Shown one piece after another: positions 1-11,538 of a stretch of 64,000 bases of DNA (position 1 is the first letter of the stretch; every line of letters starts with the position of its first letter). Position numbers and translations under genes: made by a program. Below the pieces are notes generated by a model. It saw only the letters and a program-made list of their open reading frames with translations. It had not been told where the DNA came from and searched no databases. The stretch is from Melampsora larici-populina 98AG31 (taxonomy: Eukaryota; Basidiomycota; Pucciniomycetes; Pucciniales; Melampsoraceae), in assembly GCF_000204055.1 (NCBI RefSeq), contig NW_006768765.1, positions 2,066,583-2,130,582 on the forward strand. The letters run 5' to 3'.

Positions 1-27
1 TGAATAGGCCAGCCAGTTGATGTGGAC

Positions 28-1162
28 TTAAGGTCCAGCAATTGTACCCATGTCAGTCCCTAGGAGCTGAGCAATGCCTGCATTTTGACAGTCATCAAAA
101 TACCACACGCCCAATACACCTTCATATTTCCTCACAACTCTGCACCAGTAGTGGCTTTCTGCCCAGAAGCCTTGTGAAACCAAGCAATAAGAGTAATCAC
201 CAATCATCAATTGAGCTGGTCATTCTGGCTCACTCACAAATCTAGTTCTTTTGTCTCTGTTAAATCAAGTAACACTGTCTACAAGGAAATAAAGATATAA
301 TGACACAGAAGTTGGTTCAGTGATTGAGATCTGGCTGTCTTATTCTAGGTACATGTGAGGTTGGTGGGAGTTGCAGGAACCATAGTATGGCACTGTTGGC
401 ACACCTATCCAGTGTTAGAAACAGTCCATCAAAGATCCACTTGCAGATTAAGGGGCCAACATCTGAATGCAAGAGAGCAGTGTCATTGAACATAGATGCT
501 GTGATTTTTAAAACTGATATAAGGGAAGTCAAGATAAAAGTATGCCCTTTGTCAAAAGGAAAGATCTTGGTTCTTTTCACTGGGATTTACAAAACAGAAG
601 TCCCAACTCCAGTGATTTGACAAGGTGATCCATAAAGCCGTCAGCTGAGGCAAAGACATCAAATTTGAACAAATCTGGTGCTATCTCTTGAAGCGCCTTG
701 CACAAGAGGTTCTCTCCTTGCATCAGGACATTATTCATGTGGTTGGCTTGAGTAATCTTGGCCTCCAGCCTTTGTGTGAAGTGGCACATTTGACCTACAA
801 TGAGATTTGTCTCATTTACATGCAAGTGTTCAATACACATGGGTCCAAAGAGAGCTTATAGAGATTCCAGTGTTGCACACTGCCAACAACAATTGATATG
901 ACCTGTTTTGAACCTGCCGAATAGTATTTATATGTGGTGATTGGGCCCCAGTTGATGTTCTGGCACCCCAAAGGTTGGCCAATACTGCTGTGCTTACTCT
1001 TCTTAAAATTCTTGGAAGGTTTGCCAGTAGAGGTTGCAAAGTGTTATTTGGTTGTTTCAGGAGTGTGGCCATCCTGGCTACAAAGTTGTGTTGGGTGGGC
1101 TTTGGCATACTTAGCACAATTACTACATCCTCCCAGTGTTTCTTTGATGATCCATACACCAC
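28..1162 (-). pseudogene. Decayed repeat-associated coding remnant, family not recognised
   Basis: Three open segments on the minus strand (about 830-1162, 577-840 and 28-210) read like successive parts of one protein in different frames, with stops between them. The last contains a W-C-R-V-V-R then G-V-W-Y-F-D-D stretch that looks coding. I cannot name the family. Broken frames, lack of a clear start and surrounding repeat DNA suggest an old transposon-borne gene rather than a working host gene. The region 1163-1849 shows nothing I can support. Confidence 0.3.
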
Positions 1163-1849
1163 ATCAACACTTTTTTTGCAAGACCTGAAGTATCTTTCTG
1201 GTCACCCTATCAGGACATATGTAATTTGATTGGATGAACCTGGTGTGATTGTCACGGTGGTAAATTGCAGATCACCACATGATGTGGTAAAATTGCCCCT
1301 TATCAGGTTGCACCAAAGTAATCCAGTGAAAAGTACCAGGTGGCAAAATCCAGCTGTTCACCAGGGCCAAGAAATCTCTACCAAGTTTTTTTACCCTCAA
1401 ATATCTGGTGTCAAAATTTCAGTGTAAAATTACATATAAGCCCTGGGTTCAAGAGTTTAACACCATATTGTCTTCCATTTCTTTATCTGAATTGGGGTGG
1501 GCGCTCCGAGTCCCATGAACCTAAGCATCTACATGGTTTTCAGCAGTTTTCAGCCCTCTCCCACTTACAAATCATCTCAGATGTATCCATATGTGTTATT
1601 TGGACCACATGGCTGCATCCTCCTCAGTCATGGAAGTACCTATAGTATGAATTGAAAGGTACCACATCAACAAATCTCAGAATCCAATGATATCAACACA
1701 TTTCCATGCACCACAAAAAATATGATGTTTTATGGGCAGAAAATGTAGATATTGATTTAAAAGAACAAAACAAAGGTATATTGTTCCTGGTGTTGAGAGC
1801 TTCAATCTGAGTTCTTTTTTATTTTTGGAGTCTATACTAGCAGTACACA

Positions 1850-1981
1850 AACATCTTGACCCAACTTAAAAAAAGCTGTGACAACCCAATTGATTTTTGA
1901 TTTTTTAGGGCTAAAAACCCAAAAATAAATTGGTTTGTCACATGTGTTTCTTTAGGTGGGGTCAAGATGTTTGTGTACTGC
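1850..1981. mobile_element. MITE with TA target duplication (GCAGTACAC family)
   Basis: This is a 132-bp palindromic element. The left end reads GCAGTACACAAACATCTTGA and the right end is its reverse complement. Both sides are flanked by TA (1848-1849 and 1982-1983), the target of Tc1/mariner-type elements. The inner part can also fold, with TGACAACCCAATTG opposite a matching AATTGGTTTGTCA. It has no coding capacity. Confidence 0.75.
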
Positions 1982-2456
1982 TATTGTTGTTTGTACAAAC
2001 AATGCCATGGTCATCAAAGGTATACCTGTAAGACATGCTGAAATTTGACTTTTGAGTTTCATGACAACATTTTGAATTCTAGAAATTCTCATAACCCCTG
2101 CAATTTTTAGTCAAAGGACTCAATTTTGGGCTCATTAGAAAGCTAGAGTCTCTTTCAAAATTTCCTGATAATTAGTCACAGCTTGTCTTGCAAAGCAGCT
2201 AATGTCACTTTGAATTCTCTTCTATAAAGCCACATAGATTCTTTGCAAAGCTGAACAAAGCCTTGTCACCTTAATAAAAGCTCTGGGGAAGTAGTTAGCT
2301 GTCTAATGAACTAATCATTGTTTTTTGCTGGTTGCAAACTTATATGCATTTATAGAATTTGAATTGTTATTTTCAATCTGAGGAGCCAAATTGAAGCATT
2401 TTTTACAGGTGTACATCCAATTATCATGAGGGTTTTTCTTAGTACATTCAACAATA

Positions 2457-2614
2457 GTGGTACACAAACATGAAAACCCAACCTGAAAACCACTGGAAAA
2501 ATCCCATGACAACTCAATTGTTTTGGGGGTTTTGTCCATTGGTTTTCCACTTCCCTATTGGACAAAACCCAAAAAACAATTGAGTTGTCATGGGTTTTCA
2601 TGCTTGTGTACCAC
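2457..2614. mobile_element. MITE related to the one at 1850
   Basis: This is a 158-bp palindrome with ends GTGGTACACAAACATGAAAA and its near reverse complement. The outer GTACACAAACAT core and the inner TGACAACTCAATTG core match the neighbouring MITE, so the two are diverged members of one family. TA precedes the left end but TG follows the right end, so the target duplication is imperfect. Confidence 0.65.
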
Positions 2615-3369
2615 TGATATGCACTCTAAAAATACAAAAAGAAATACTCAAATCAAAGCTCTTAACACCAAGAACAATAAGCATATTCTTTTGTATTTTT
2701 TGCCCAATTCCTGACGGCTCATCATCTTTTCATAAATCAATATTTATGTTTTCTTCCCAGCAGATGTTATATTTTTGGTAGTGATTGATACTATAGTGCA
2801 AAACAGGAAGACCCAACAAGCACCAGATCAATTGTTGTCTTTCTAAGTGGGCCTGGTCCAAATTTCAAATTTCTAAAACTTAAAGCAAAGAATCTGGCAT
2901 GTGATATGGCTTGATGGATTCATCAATCACCTGCCTCATTGCTTGAGTAACTCATACATCAAAGCAGCTTGGATCTTGATGAGAATATGAAAGAAGATCT
3001 GTCCTCTGATTGTGCAATGCACCTGGAAAGTCATCTAATTCCTTCCAATCCAGTACCAATAACATTTGGCTTCACTTGGATTAAATTTGAATGTTGAACA
3101 TGCAGAAGTCACAAACACAGATACTACAGAACCTTTCTTTTATTGAAAAGGTTGAGATTGATAAGACAGAAAATGGTAAACTGGGATAACAACCGGTGAA
3201 CAACCATCAATGTTTTTTTCTGGTACTTATTTGGTGCTCATTTAATACTTCATCCCCTCAACAAAAATGTAAAAAGATTTGATCATACAGAAATGAAATA
3301 GTACATCTTTACGACCTGCGTATGTAACTTTCAACTCTCAGAATATAATACAAATAGTAACTAGATCTT
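2615..3369. other. Intergenic DNA, nothing recognised
   Basis: AT-rich sequence without a convincing reading frame, tRNA or repeat. The part next to 3370 lies just past the stop codon of the expansin-like gene and probably holds its 3' untranslated region. Confidence 0.4.
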
Positions 3370-4523
3370 TCAGCAATTTCCAGATCCATTTTGACTTCCA
3401 GAAGATGTAAAAGCAACATTCTTAGTGATGATTGTTTTTCCATTGCTACAGGTCACTCTAATATCTCCAGACGGTCCTTGAGCAGGTTTATCAGGTTGAA
3501 CTTGAAAAATGAAACATATCAATCAATTCAGTGTGATTCTTTTTTTAAAACATGAATATCTTTCTGTTTATCAAATTTTCTAAAACATAATAATATCAGT
3601 TGAAATCATGTCTTACAAAAATTACTGCTTGCTTGACGCTTGGTGGGCTGCCAAGTTTGACCCTGATCAGTTGAGATCTCCAATGATTTCACTGGGTTAT
3701 TTGATCCAGCTACCTGCATTGAAAACCAATGTGCAGAAACTCCCACTTTGTTAATGAGCTTGATAGGAGTTGACATTCCACAAGATACCACCTCCCTAAG
3801 ATCCAATGGTTCAGTCTACAATGTCTCTTGCACTATCTCAAGCAAGTATGGGAAGGAAGAATAAGACTCATTGATACTCACCAAGTAATCTGTATTTTCC
3901 CTGGAGAAGCATTTCCTGTTACAGCTGACCACATAGCGGGATCCATATCAAGTCCATCAGGGGGACACTTGTAATCATTTATCAGTGAATGATTTACCCA
4001 TCCATGATCACTTGAATTTATTTAAATACTTACATCTGGACACTGATCTCCTACGATCCCAACCTTGGCTCGACCACCTGGCCCTTTTACTTTCAAGCAA
4101 GCCCCACAGTATGCGCCGTTTTCCCATAAGCTTCCAGAAATAGCAATCTCTGGATAATTGCTCGGTTGTGGCCAAGTAGAGAAACCACAACTGAAATAAG
4201 AAAGGTTTCAGTTTTGATAACTACCAAGATCATAAATGGAAAAAACATTCTGTTCATCTAAGCTTTACTTACTTTCCACCAGCCCAATTTCCACCCTTTC
4301 CAAGTTTAGAAAATCAAAAGAACATCATCCAATCTCATAAGTTTCAACTGATCTCTTTCTCTCTTCAATCCATTCAAGTAATTGAAAAATAAAAAATGTA
4401 AATGTTCACCCAATAAGTTCCTTGACCAGTATGAGAGTTACTCGTTTCTTGTCGAGCAGGACTTGAATGAATCTCATTAACTAAACTCAAAAGTAATGTA
4501 AAAAGATGTATGAATGAACTCAT
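3370..4523 (-). CDS. Secreted expansin-like protein
   Basis: Six exons (4523-4410, 4295-4273, 4190-4034, 3967-3882, 3795-3617, 3500-3370) join in frame to about 229 residues. Residues 1 to about 20 form a signal peptide (hydrophobic FIHLFTLLLSL, then a small-residue site). The middle is a double-psi beta-barrel: G-Q-G-T-Y-W, C-G-F-S-T, YCGACLKVKGPGG, then G-D-Q-C-P and L-D-M-D-P, the usual expansin order. The C-terminal part (SAHWFSMQVAGS, SLEISTDQGQTW, then D-I-R-V-T-C-S-N-G) matches the expansin beta-sandwich. Expansins loosen plant cell walls without hydrolysis; fungal members are secreted. A role in wall modification during host colonisation is inference. The 23-nt second exon is required to keep the G-G-N-W-A-G-G stretch in frame; a CTAAAC branch-site-like sequence precedes it. 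Confidence 0.85.
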
Positions 4524-4994
4524 GATAAAATCCAAACCGATCTCAATCACGTCAGTTCTTTACAATCAATGAAACTTTCTTATCCAGTCTGATTAGTTGA
4601 ATCTATCAACTTGATACAGAGAAGAAAGGAATGAACTTTGGATGAATCTCTTGGATCACTCGTGAGTTCATATATCAATGAAGTGTATTTTTTGGGGTGA
4701 CACAGATGCTTCATATCTCATTCCAAGAGAGAGACCGGCGTCTTTTTCGAATAGTCACAGAGCACAATCACGGTGAGAAAATTTGATGTGTTAAAGATTT
4801 CCATTGAGATATTTCGACTAACACGAGGTGATCTCAACAGTGATGATCGATGACCTTTTTGATCGTTAATTAAATCATCGAGTATATATCACTGCAGTGG
4901 TGTTCGAAGTTGGTTTTGCACTTATGTCAAATTTCTAAGCCACGTTAACGAGCCGCATCAGAACCCATCTCCGACATCGACATGAAAAGATAAT

Positions 4995-5216
4995 TCATGT
5001 GGCACACCGATCAATTTTATCATCAAACGCGACGAAGCCGGCCCCGTTGTCAGCACGACAAGTATGTGGTCTCCAATCCATGAATGGCTCACTCTTTATT
5101 ATTAAAGACGAAGGATCCGCAGCGGTCACTGCATTCATCTCGATTAATCCTCTATCAATAAGGATAGATACTTCAATCATGAAGAGAAGAATAAGCAGAT
5201 CCCACCAAACATTCAT
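4995..5216 (-). CDS. Possible small secreted protein, weak call
   Basis: A 73-codon ATG-initiated frame whose first 20 residues are strongly hydrophobic (WWDLLILLFMIEVSIL), as in a signal peptide, followed by a polar tail with two cysteines near the C terminus. No family is recognised. It lies upstream of the expansin-like gene on the same strand. Its length is within what chance could give, no intron structure supports it, and the signal sequence lacks an obvious basic start, so it may be spurious. Confidence 0.22.
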   Translation of the reverse strand: MNVWWDLLILLFMIEVSILIDRGLIEMNAVTAADPSSLIIKSEPFMDWRPHTCRADNGAGFVAFDDKIDRCAT

Positions 5217-6129
5217 GGCCCTATACGTTTATTTTGCAATGTAAACACTCCCACATTTCATTTCAACACTGGAAAATATTTCTGTGATATCAATTCTGCC
5301 GAATAGAAAATCACCAAATTTATCTTGGTGATCCGGCTTCTAGTCTGATGCAGACTTGATCAGGTATAGTCTTTCCCAGTTGTGTGATATTTGTAGTTTA
5401 CTACTCATGTGAAGCAAGTCTTGAATTTCATCCTGATAACCGGGATCTTATAAAAGGTGATACCATTACATTGTTGAATTGATCTTTCAAGCAGGACTTG
5501 ATCACTCGAGACTATATTTGAAAAGTCGATGTGGAAAATTTTTCAGAATAATTACATCTGATTTTCTTTTGAGCCATATGATAGAATTGACATGCGGGGT
5601 TGAGAGTGATGAGAAACACTTTCATCCTGATTGATCGGATCTCTTGTCATCAAACTCAGTCTCATGGGATTCCATCCCATTAATCTCAACAAATTGAACA
5701 TCCAAATCTCTCAAACAAAGTAATTTTTTTCATCATGAATGCTTTTCAAGGCTTTCCTTCATGTAAGTGTTCATTCCAAAAGTATAGATGGTCACACACG
5801 AACAAGGGGAATTCAATTTCAAGTGGCACATAACAAATGCTGCAAGGTTTGCAACTTTTATGCAAAGCTTCACACATACACGAGTTGCAATGGCATGGAA
5901 CGGCCCTGATCCAAAATGCCAGAAACTCCACCAATACACTTCTTGGATCTTATTTATTCTTCAACATCCTCTTCCTACAATCCAAGTCCAATCAGTCCGC
6001 TTGAATTTTTCTTTACCTCAAGTTTTTTTGCCTAGATTTGTTAGATTTTCATTTGACTCAGCAAGCTTACAAATATACTTTTAATTTTTCTTTTTCTTGA
6101 GATACGAAAAAAATGAAATCAAATAAGAA
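5217..6129. other. Intergenic DNA with no supported gene
   Basis: Short overlapping frames on both strands (for example 5733-5939 minus and 5788-6084 plus) show no family features. The last 100 bases are pyrimidine-rich and probably hold the promoter of the small secreted protein that follows. Confidence 0.35.
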
Positions 6130-6389
6130 ATGAAGAAGAAAGTATGACCAAAGTCAATTCAACAAAGAGTTTTGATTTACAACAGAAGAAGTTCATCGTC
6201 AGTTTAGATTACTTTTATATAATTTTCTTCCAGTTGATTCGATCAACATTTTTATTTTATTTTGTTATGTACTTGTGCTCCGCTCCGGTAAAAACCCCTG
6301 TGGAGAAAAGTACAACGCGTGCTGGCTGTTTAACGACGTGTTACAAGTGTTATGGAACATGTGGTGGCGCTAAAGGAGGGAGTATGTAA
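6130..6389 (+). CDS. Small secreted cysteine-rich protein, effector-like
   Basis: A 12-nt first exon (6130-6141, ATG plus three lysine codons) is followed by a GTATGA donor and a CTTCCAG acceptor, and joins in frame to 6234-6389. The product is 55 residues. K-K-K followed by LIRSTFLFYFVMYLCSA makes a textbook signal peptide with cleavage expected after C-S-A. The mature peptide is about 34 residues with four cysteines spaced C-x3-C-x2-C-x3-C (CLTTCYKCYGTC) and a G/K-rich tail. Small secreted cysteine-rich proteins are typical candidate effectors in rusts; no homologue is recognised, so function is unknown. If the first exon is wrong, translation could start further upstream in the same second-exon frame, but then the signal peptide would be internal. 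Confidence 0.55.
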
Positions 6390-7101
6390 AACACAAATGT
6401 TTTTAGATAGAAGGAATTGAGAAATAATGAGGTGTTTCCTCGATCACTGATCTTGGCCCAGACCCAGCGGTTTTTGAAGCACCATGTTGAGGTACAGAAT
6501 TTTGCAATCCATTCTAGAGCCTTTGTGTTTGTGACTCTTAGGATGTCCTTGTTTTCGATGAGTTGTTAGTTCATTGATGGATGATATGAGTGGCCTTTGT
6601 TGTTTGGCATATCTGTGGCAAATTGAAAAGGAAGTGATCAATGGAATCCACACCTTGTTGGCAATCACACACAGGCTCGATAGATATGAGTTAAGGTGGA
6701 GATGATTTGATCGGAGTTGTATGATATAAGTTGAGCATTCATGTTTCACTGAGCGCTCGAAGGTGTTGATTGGCTGATGGTAATGGTTTCTTGGAGAGGC
6801 TTTGATTGCTGTGGTATTAGTAAGAGTGGGGGTTGAGGTGAAAGTAATTGGTAAATCTCGTTCGATCAAGTGCTGAACTTCATAGAAGAATGCTCTGAAG
6901 ATGTACAACATAGTCTAAGTAGTAAGTACTTTTGTTAATCGATGGCGTCATAGTTCTCTCAGCCACTTACAAATCTTTAATCCATGATCGGATTTTACCT
7001 ACACATAAACCACTGACTTTCTTGCTCCATCCTGTTCCATCTTCACTTCCAAGTCTTTCCATATCTACTAACGTATTGATAATATTTCATAAAAACCCAT
7101 C
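6390..7101. other. Intergenic DNA, one doubtful 155-codon frame
   Basis: The minus frame 6444-6911 is open for 155 codons, but has no recognisable domain and composition like AT-rich intergenic DNA. The right part lies upstream of the aldo/keto reductase and contains CT-rich stretches that may belong to its promoter. Confidence 0.3.
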
Positions 7102-8808
7102 ATGTCAAAACAAGTCTCAATTAAAATCGCACCAGGTGTTGAGATACCTCAGATCGGTCTTGGTACTTGGTTATCAAAACCAAACGAAGTTAAAAATGCA
7201 GTCACTCATGCATTAAAAACTGGTTATCGTCATTTAGATTTAGCTAAGATTTATCAAAACCGTACGTTTTCATCCTATGTAAACCAAAATCAAAATCAAA
7301 CCAACTTATCCCTTGCATTGTTTTTTTTTTTCTAAACCTCATTTTTTTGGTTTTTTCTTTATAGAGGATGAAGTAGCAGCTGGAATTGAAGCTTCTGGAA
7401 TTAAAAGAGAAGAAATCTTTTTAACTTCTAAACTTTGGAATACTTGGCATCATCCTTCTAGGGTTTCAGCTGGACTTGAAGATACATTAAAAGAATTAAA
7501 GACTACTTATCTTGATTTAGTTAAGCTTCTTTGATTTGATTTCTTTTAAACAAGTTTGGATAATGAGTCTTTAACTAATCAATCTTTTTTTGAATTTGGT
7601 GATCAATAGTATTTAATTCAGTAAGTTATATTCGGTTTTTGTTGATGTTTCAAAAATAAGATGATATTCTGAATGAATGTATGATGTAATTTTAATCAGT
7701 TGGCCAGTTGCATTTGATGAACCGACCAAAGCTTCAAGTCCAGCTGAATATCTTTTTCCAAAAGATGCTCCTACTGATTCCAAAGTTAAACTTGATCTTC
7801 AAACTTCATTAGTCGATACTTGGAAAGAACTTATCAAGCTCAAAGAAACTGGTAAAGTGAAAGGTAAGTCTTAAATCGATTGATTAAGAATTGTCATTGA
7901 CACTGATCTGATTTGGTAAATTGATCTTTAGCTATCGGCGTGAGTAACTTTACCATTGAACATCTTGAAGGTTTGATCAAAGCTACTGGAGTGACCCCTA
8001 GCGTGAATCAGGTAAACGAATCGAATCCATCATTTTTAATGGGCCACTCTATCGACCTTGAGAATTTCCTTTCTTTCTTACTTTTCTTGGTTCAAATCAG
8101 ATCGAACGTCATCCATTATTAATCCAACCTGAATTAATCAAGTACTGTGAATCCAAAGGGATCCATATCACTGCCTATTCTCCCTTAGGAAACAACTTAC
8201 GAGGTGAACTTAAGATTGTAGATTATCCTGAAGGTTTGTCTTTTTTTTCCCTTTAATTGAAAATTCGATCTGAAGTCTATACTAATTTATTGATGACTTT
8301 TCTTTTTCCTCATCCATTAATATCAAAACCAAAACCAAAAGTGGCTGAAATCGCAAAGAAATTATCAGCAGATCCTGCTCAAGTATTGATTGCCTGGGGA
8401 GCTCGTGGTGGGATTTCAGTGATCCCTAAATCGTAAGTTATTCAAACAAATCCCACCATCAAGCCTTTGAAATCAGAAATTGATGATGGATTTTTTTCTT
8501 TTTGAATTCACAGAGTCACTCCTTCTAGAATTGAATCTAATTTTAAACAAGTCGATTTATCAGATGAAGATTATCAAACTTTAAACAAACTAGGTGAAAA
8601 GAAAGTCGTCAGATTTAATGTACCCATGACTTATACACCCATCTGGTAAGCCTTTTCAAAATGCAATCAAATATTTCAACTTGATTCAATCTTGAAAACA
8701 AATCTTTGAAATTAATTATTCATTTTTTGCTGCTTTTCTTTAAGGGATATCAATGTATTCAATAGTGAAGCTGAAAAACCAGCTACCAATCAAATCAAAA
8801 TCGCTTAA
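7102..8808 (+). CDS. Aldo/keto reductase (AKR family)
   Basis: Nine exons (7102-7261, 7365-7519, 7610-7620, 7700-7863, 7932-8011, 8101-8233, 8342-8432, 8514-8645, 8745-8808) join without frame breaks to 329 residues, the normal AKR length. The TIM-barrel enzyme reduces aldehydes, ketones or sugars with NAD(P)H in the cytosol. Visible motifs: IPQIGLGTW at the start, catalytic Asp46 and Tyr51 (DLAKIY), Lys76 (LTSKLW), His109 (YLIHWP), then IGVSNF, VNQIERHP, AYSPLG and [14 protein letters not shown], the last being the cofactor phosphate-binding segment. The YLIHWP motif only appears if an 11-nt exon (7610-7620) is used; its last two bases start the His109 codon. Closest functional classes are xylose/glycerol-type reductases; the substrate cannot be told from sequence. 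Confidence 0.93.
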
Positions 8809-8848
8809 ATTGAACCCTGTATTCAATCAATCAATCGACCAATCAAAT

Positions 8849-8977
8849 CTAAGTATCTTACTATGTCTTGTTTGTTTTTTACTTGAAATATGCTTATGAC
8901 TGTTCCCATCTTGCTAAGTATCTTACTATGTCTTGTTTGTTTTTGACTTGAAATTGCTTGTGACTTTTCCCATCTTG
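8849..8977. repeat. Tandem duplication of about 65 bp in the 3' flank
   Basis: Two head-to-tail copies (8849-8913 and 8914-8977) both start with CTAAGTATCTTACTATGTCT and end CCCATCTTG, with a few substitutions and small indels between them. They lie about 40 bp past the aldo/keto reductase stop, so they are probably in its 3' untranslated region. Confidence 0.8.
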
Positions 8978-9844
8978 TAAACCTCAAATAAACCCATCCA
9001 AAAATTCAAATTCTCTTTTCTTGAATCTTTGTCTAACCATCTGCAAAGTGAATCAAATCTTTCAATTCAAATTGTATTCTTGATGTCTTGATTGAGAGTA
9101 TGATGAAGGTTGAGTTTGGTTAATCAAGGTAATAGGATTAGCATGAGTGAGTGATTTGAGATTGGTTTGAACAAGTTTAGAGATCTTGTAAAACCATAAA
9201 TCCGAATGATCCTCAAACTTGGAGGGATGTACAATTTCTTCACATTGCCGTAAGAAAGCTGATGGAGAGCTATGATGAACTTTCAATATGTTAACAAATC
9301 TACTTGTCTTACCTAGTCCTATAAACAAACACTGCCCTCAGCTGTTATCCTCAATAAATATTTACCACATGACTGTTTTCCAACTCTTACCTGATCAACA
9401 TAGACTGGATCATGATGAAAGGTATAGTTGCTGAAATCATTTCTGCTTCTGTGTTACTACATATCCTCGACCTTCCTTTCTTAACATCATGATTTGGGTG
9501 ATGATTTGATCCATCATCTGACTCTTGGCTGGTATTAAAGAAGAAAGTTCATTTCCGGATTTGGTTTCTGATCTGATCTAATCTGTACCCCAACTGATGC
9601 ATGTAAATAGGAGGCTTCAACTTCAAGTCAAGAGTTGAAGAGTTTTTGATACGAATAAGTTACTAAAAATAGGAATGTACCGAGAAAGGATACCGAGACA
9701 AACTGAAACTGACCCGGTGAATGTATTACCACTTTCAGCTTTAGCCTCCAGCTTTGACATCCATTCCTAGATTGGTACTTTCTATCATTTCAATTCAAAC
9801 TTATTACTTTAACCATCTTTAACTTCAAAAGCATTCATATCTCA
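8978..9844. other. Intergenic DNA between AKR and elongin-like gene
   Basis: No convincing gene. The 88-codon minus frame at 9062-9328 has no recognisable features. The last 100 bases upstream of 9845 are CT- and AT-rich and probably hold the promoter of the elongin-like gene. Confidence 0.35.
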
Positions 9845-11249
9845 ATGCTTATCCCACTCAAGGAATCTTGTTTACGTCGTAAGTCTTGGTCAAGTGTTTT
9901 GTTGATGTTGAAATTTCTGAATTTGTTGAATGAATTGATTTGGTGATTGTTTATTTTTAGTTTTAACTGCTCATTCGTCTGGTAAGTTTCAATACCATCA
10001 CTAATTTCTTAATGATTTGATTTTGATTTTGATTTTGATTTTTTTTTGGAAAATTATATATATAGGTTTAAAAGATGTAGGAAATTGTGTTTATGAATTG
10101 ATTAGACCAGTTTTATTTGCATGTCCACCAGATCAATTAGCAGAAATTGAAGATTTATCACCTGTTAGTATAATCTTTAATTGCTTCGGAATATCACAAG
10201 AATGTAAAAAAAAACAAATCAACTGATGTGTTTTTGAACTTGATTTGATTTGAATTTAGCATTTGATGTTAGAATCAGATGAGATCTGGTTATTACATTT
10301 AAGAAGAGATTTTCCCAACGAATCTAAACCCCAAGCCACCCGAACCATCGAACCAGAACCAAACTCAGAACCATACCCAACCCAAACCATTAATCCATAC
10401 ACGAATGAACCAATTGATTTACCAATCCATCGAATCCAATACTTTACCATCAAACAATCCAAAGCCAAAGCCTTAGCGAACGCTTCAGCCCGACTGAGAG
10501 AAAGAACCCAAGCAAATCGATCTGAGTTTAGTAAACGAAAAGCGATTTTTACAGGAGAAACTGATCGAGGACAGTTTAGAAGTAAACGATTGATGAGTTC
10601 TAATCATCGTGGAAATCCTTATCAAAGTAAATCGTTGGCTGAAAAAGCAAGACAACAAGTTAAAAAGTCTTGTGCTGTTTATGCTAATGCGTCTAGATTA
10701 AAGACTCCAATAGGATCAGTAATTAACCCATCAAGTTCATTGACTCGTTCTATTGGATCTTCTTCTTCTTCAAATCCAATCCATCAAACCAGCACTTCTT
10801 CTTCTTCGGATCAAACCACACCTAGATCTCATTTACAAAACCCTAACATAGTAGTCAAAGTAGTCCCATCCAAACCTTTAATTCCTCCGAACCCTTCAAG
10901 TAGAATCATCAAACCTACTCCATTCCAATCGACCTCCAAACCCACCTTGATGAAAGTAGTCAGACCGATCAATCCCATGACCCCTAGATCTACTAAAGAA
11001 ACAATACCGATCATCGGAAGTTCTTCTAATCATCAGCCGACTAGTTCTGGTTCTTCTGGTTCTGGTCCTTCTGGTTCTGGTTTGATGATCAAGAAACCAA
11101 GTAGTTTGTTTATGCCGAAAACTAAAAAACCGCCTCCTCCTACTCCTCTTAGATCGATTGTTTCAGTACCTTTGAATCAAACTTTAACTTCTACTCGTAT
11201 GTCTAGACCACCACCACCATCATCATCATCATCATTAAATAAAAGATGA
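9845..11249 (+). CDS. Elongin-A-like RNA polymerase II elongation factor
   Basis: Four exons (9845-9878, 9961-9981, 10066-10163, 10260-11249) give about 380 residues. The N-terminal 75 residues match the elongin-A domain: L-K-E-S-C-L-R-R-L-L at the start, then VYELIRPVLFACPPDQLAEI, followed by L-S-P-H-L, an acidic D-E-I-W and the H-L-R-R-D-F block. Elongin A stimulates transcript elongation and, with elongin C, acts in a ubiquitin ligase on stalled polymerase. The C-terminal two thirds is low-complexity Ser/Thr/Pro-rich with basic patches, Gly-Ser repeats and poly-Ser, typical of fungal members. Exon 2 is only 21 nt. The gene ends 290 bp from the convergent nucleotidase gene. Confidence 0.88.
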
Positions 11250-11538
11250 AGTGGAGTTGGAGTTGGATTGGATACTTTTTTCTTTTGATTTGTGTATATT
11301 TGGAACTTGAATTACATTTCTTTTTCTCTTTTATATTTTTTAGGGTTTGGAATTTCTGAATTGGTTTTCTTTTCTTTTATTGTATATCTATTGTACTTTT
11401 TTCATTTTAAACTTCATTTATGATTTTAAGCATAGAATCAAGAAATGAAAATCTGTTATTTCATTTTTCTAATAATTAAGTAAGATGAAATAAATTACAT
11501 CAAGATGAGAAAAAAACGGTAGAGAGACAGAAGAACCA

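Noticed and set aside
6444..6911. 155-codon minus-strand frame
   Set aside because: No motif, no codon pattern typical of the real genes here, and no neighbouring splice signals that extend it.
10829..11014. Antisense frame inside the elongin-like gene
   Set aside because: Shadow of a Ser/Pro-rich coding region on the plus strand.
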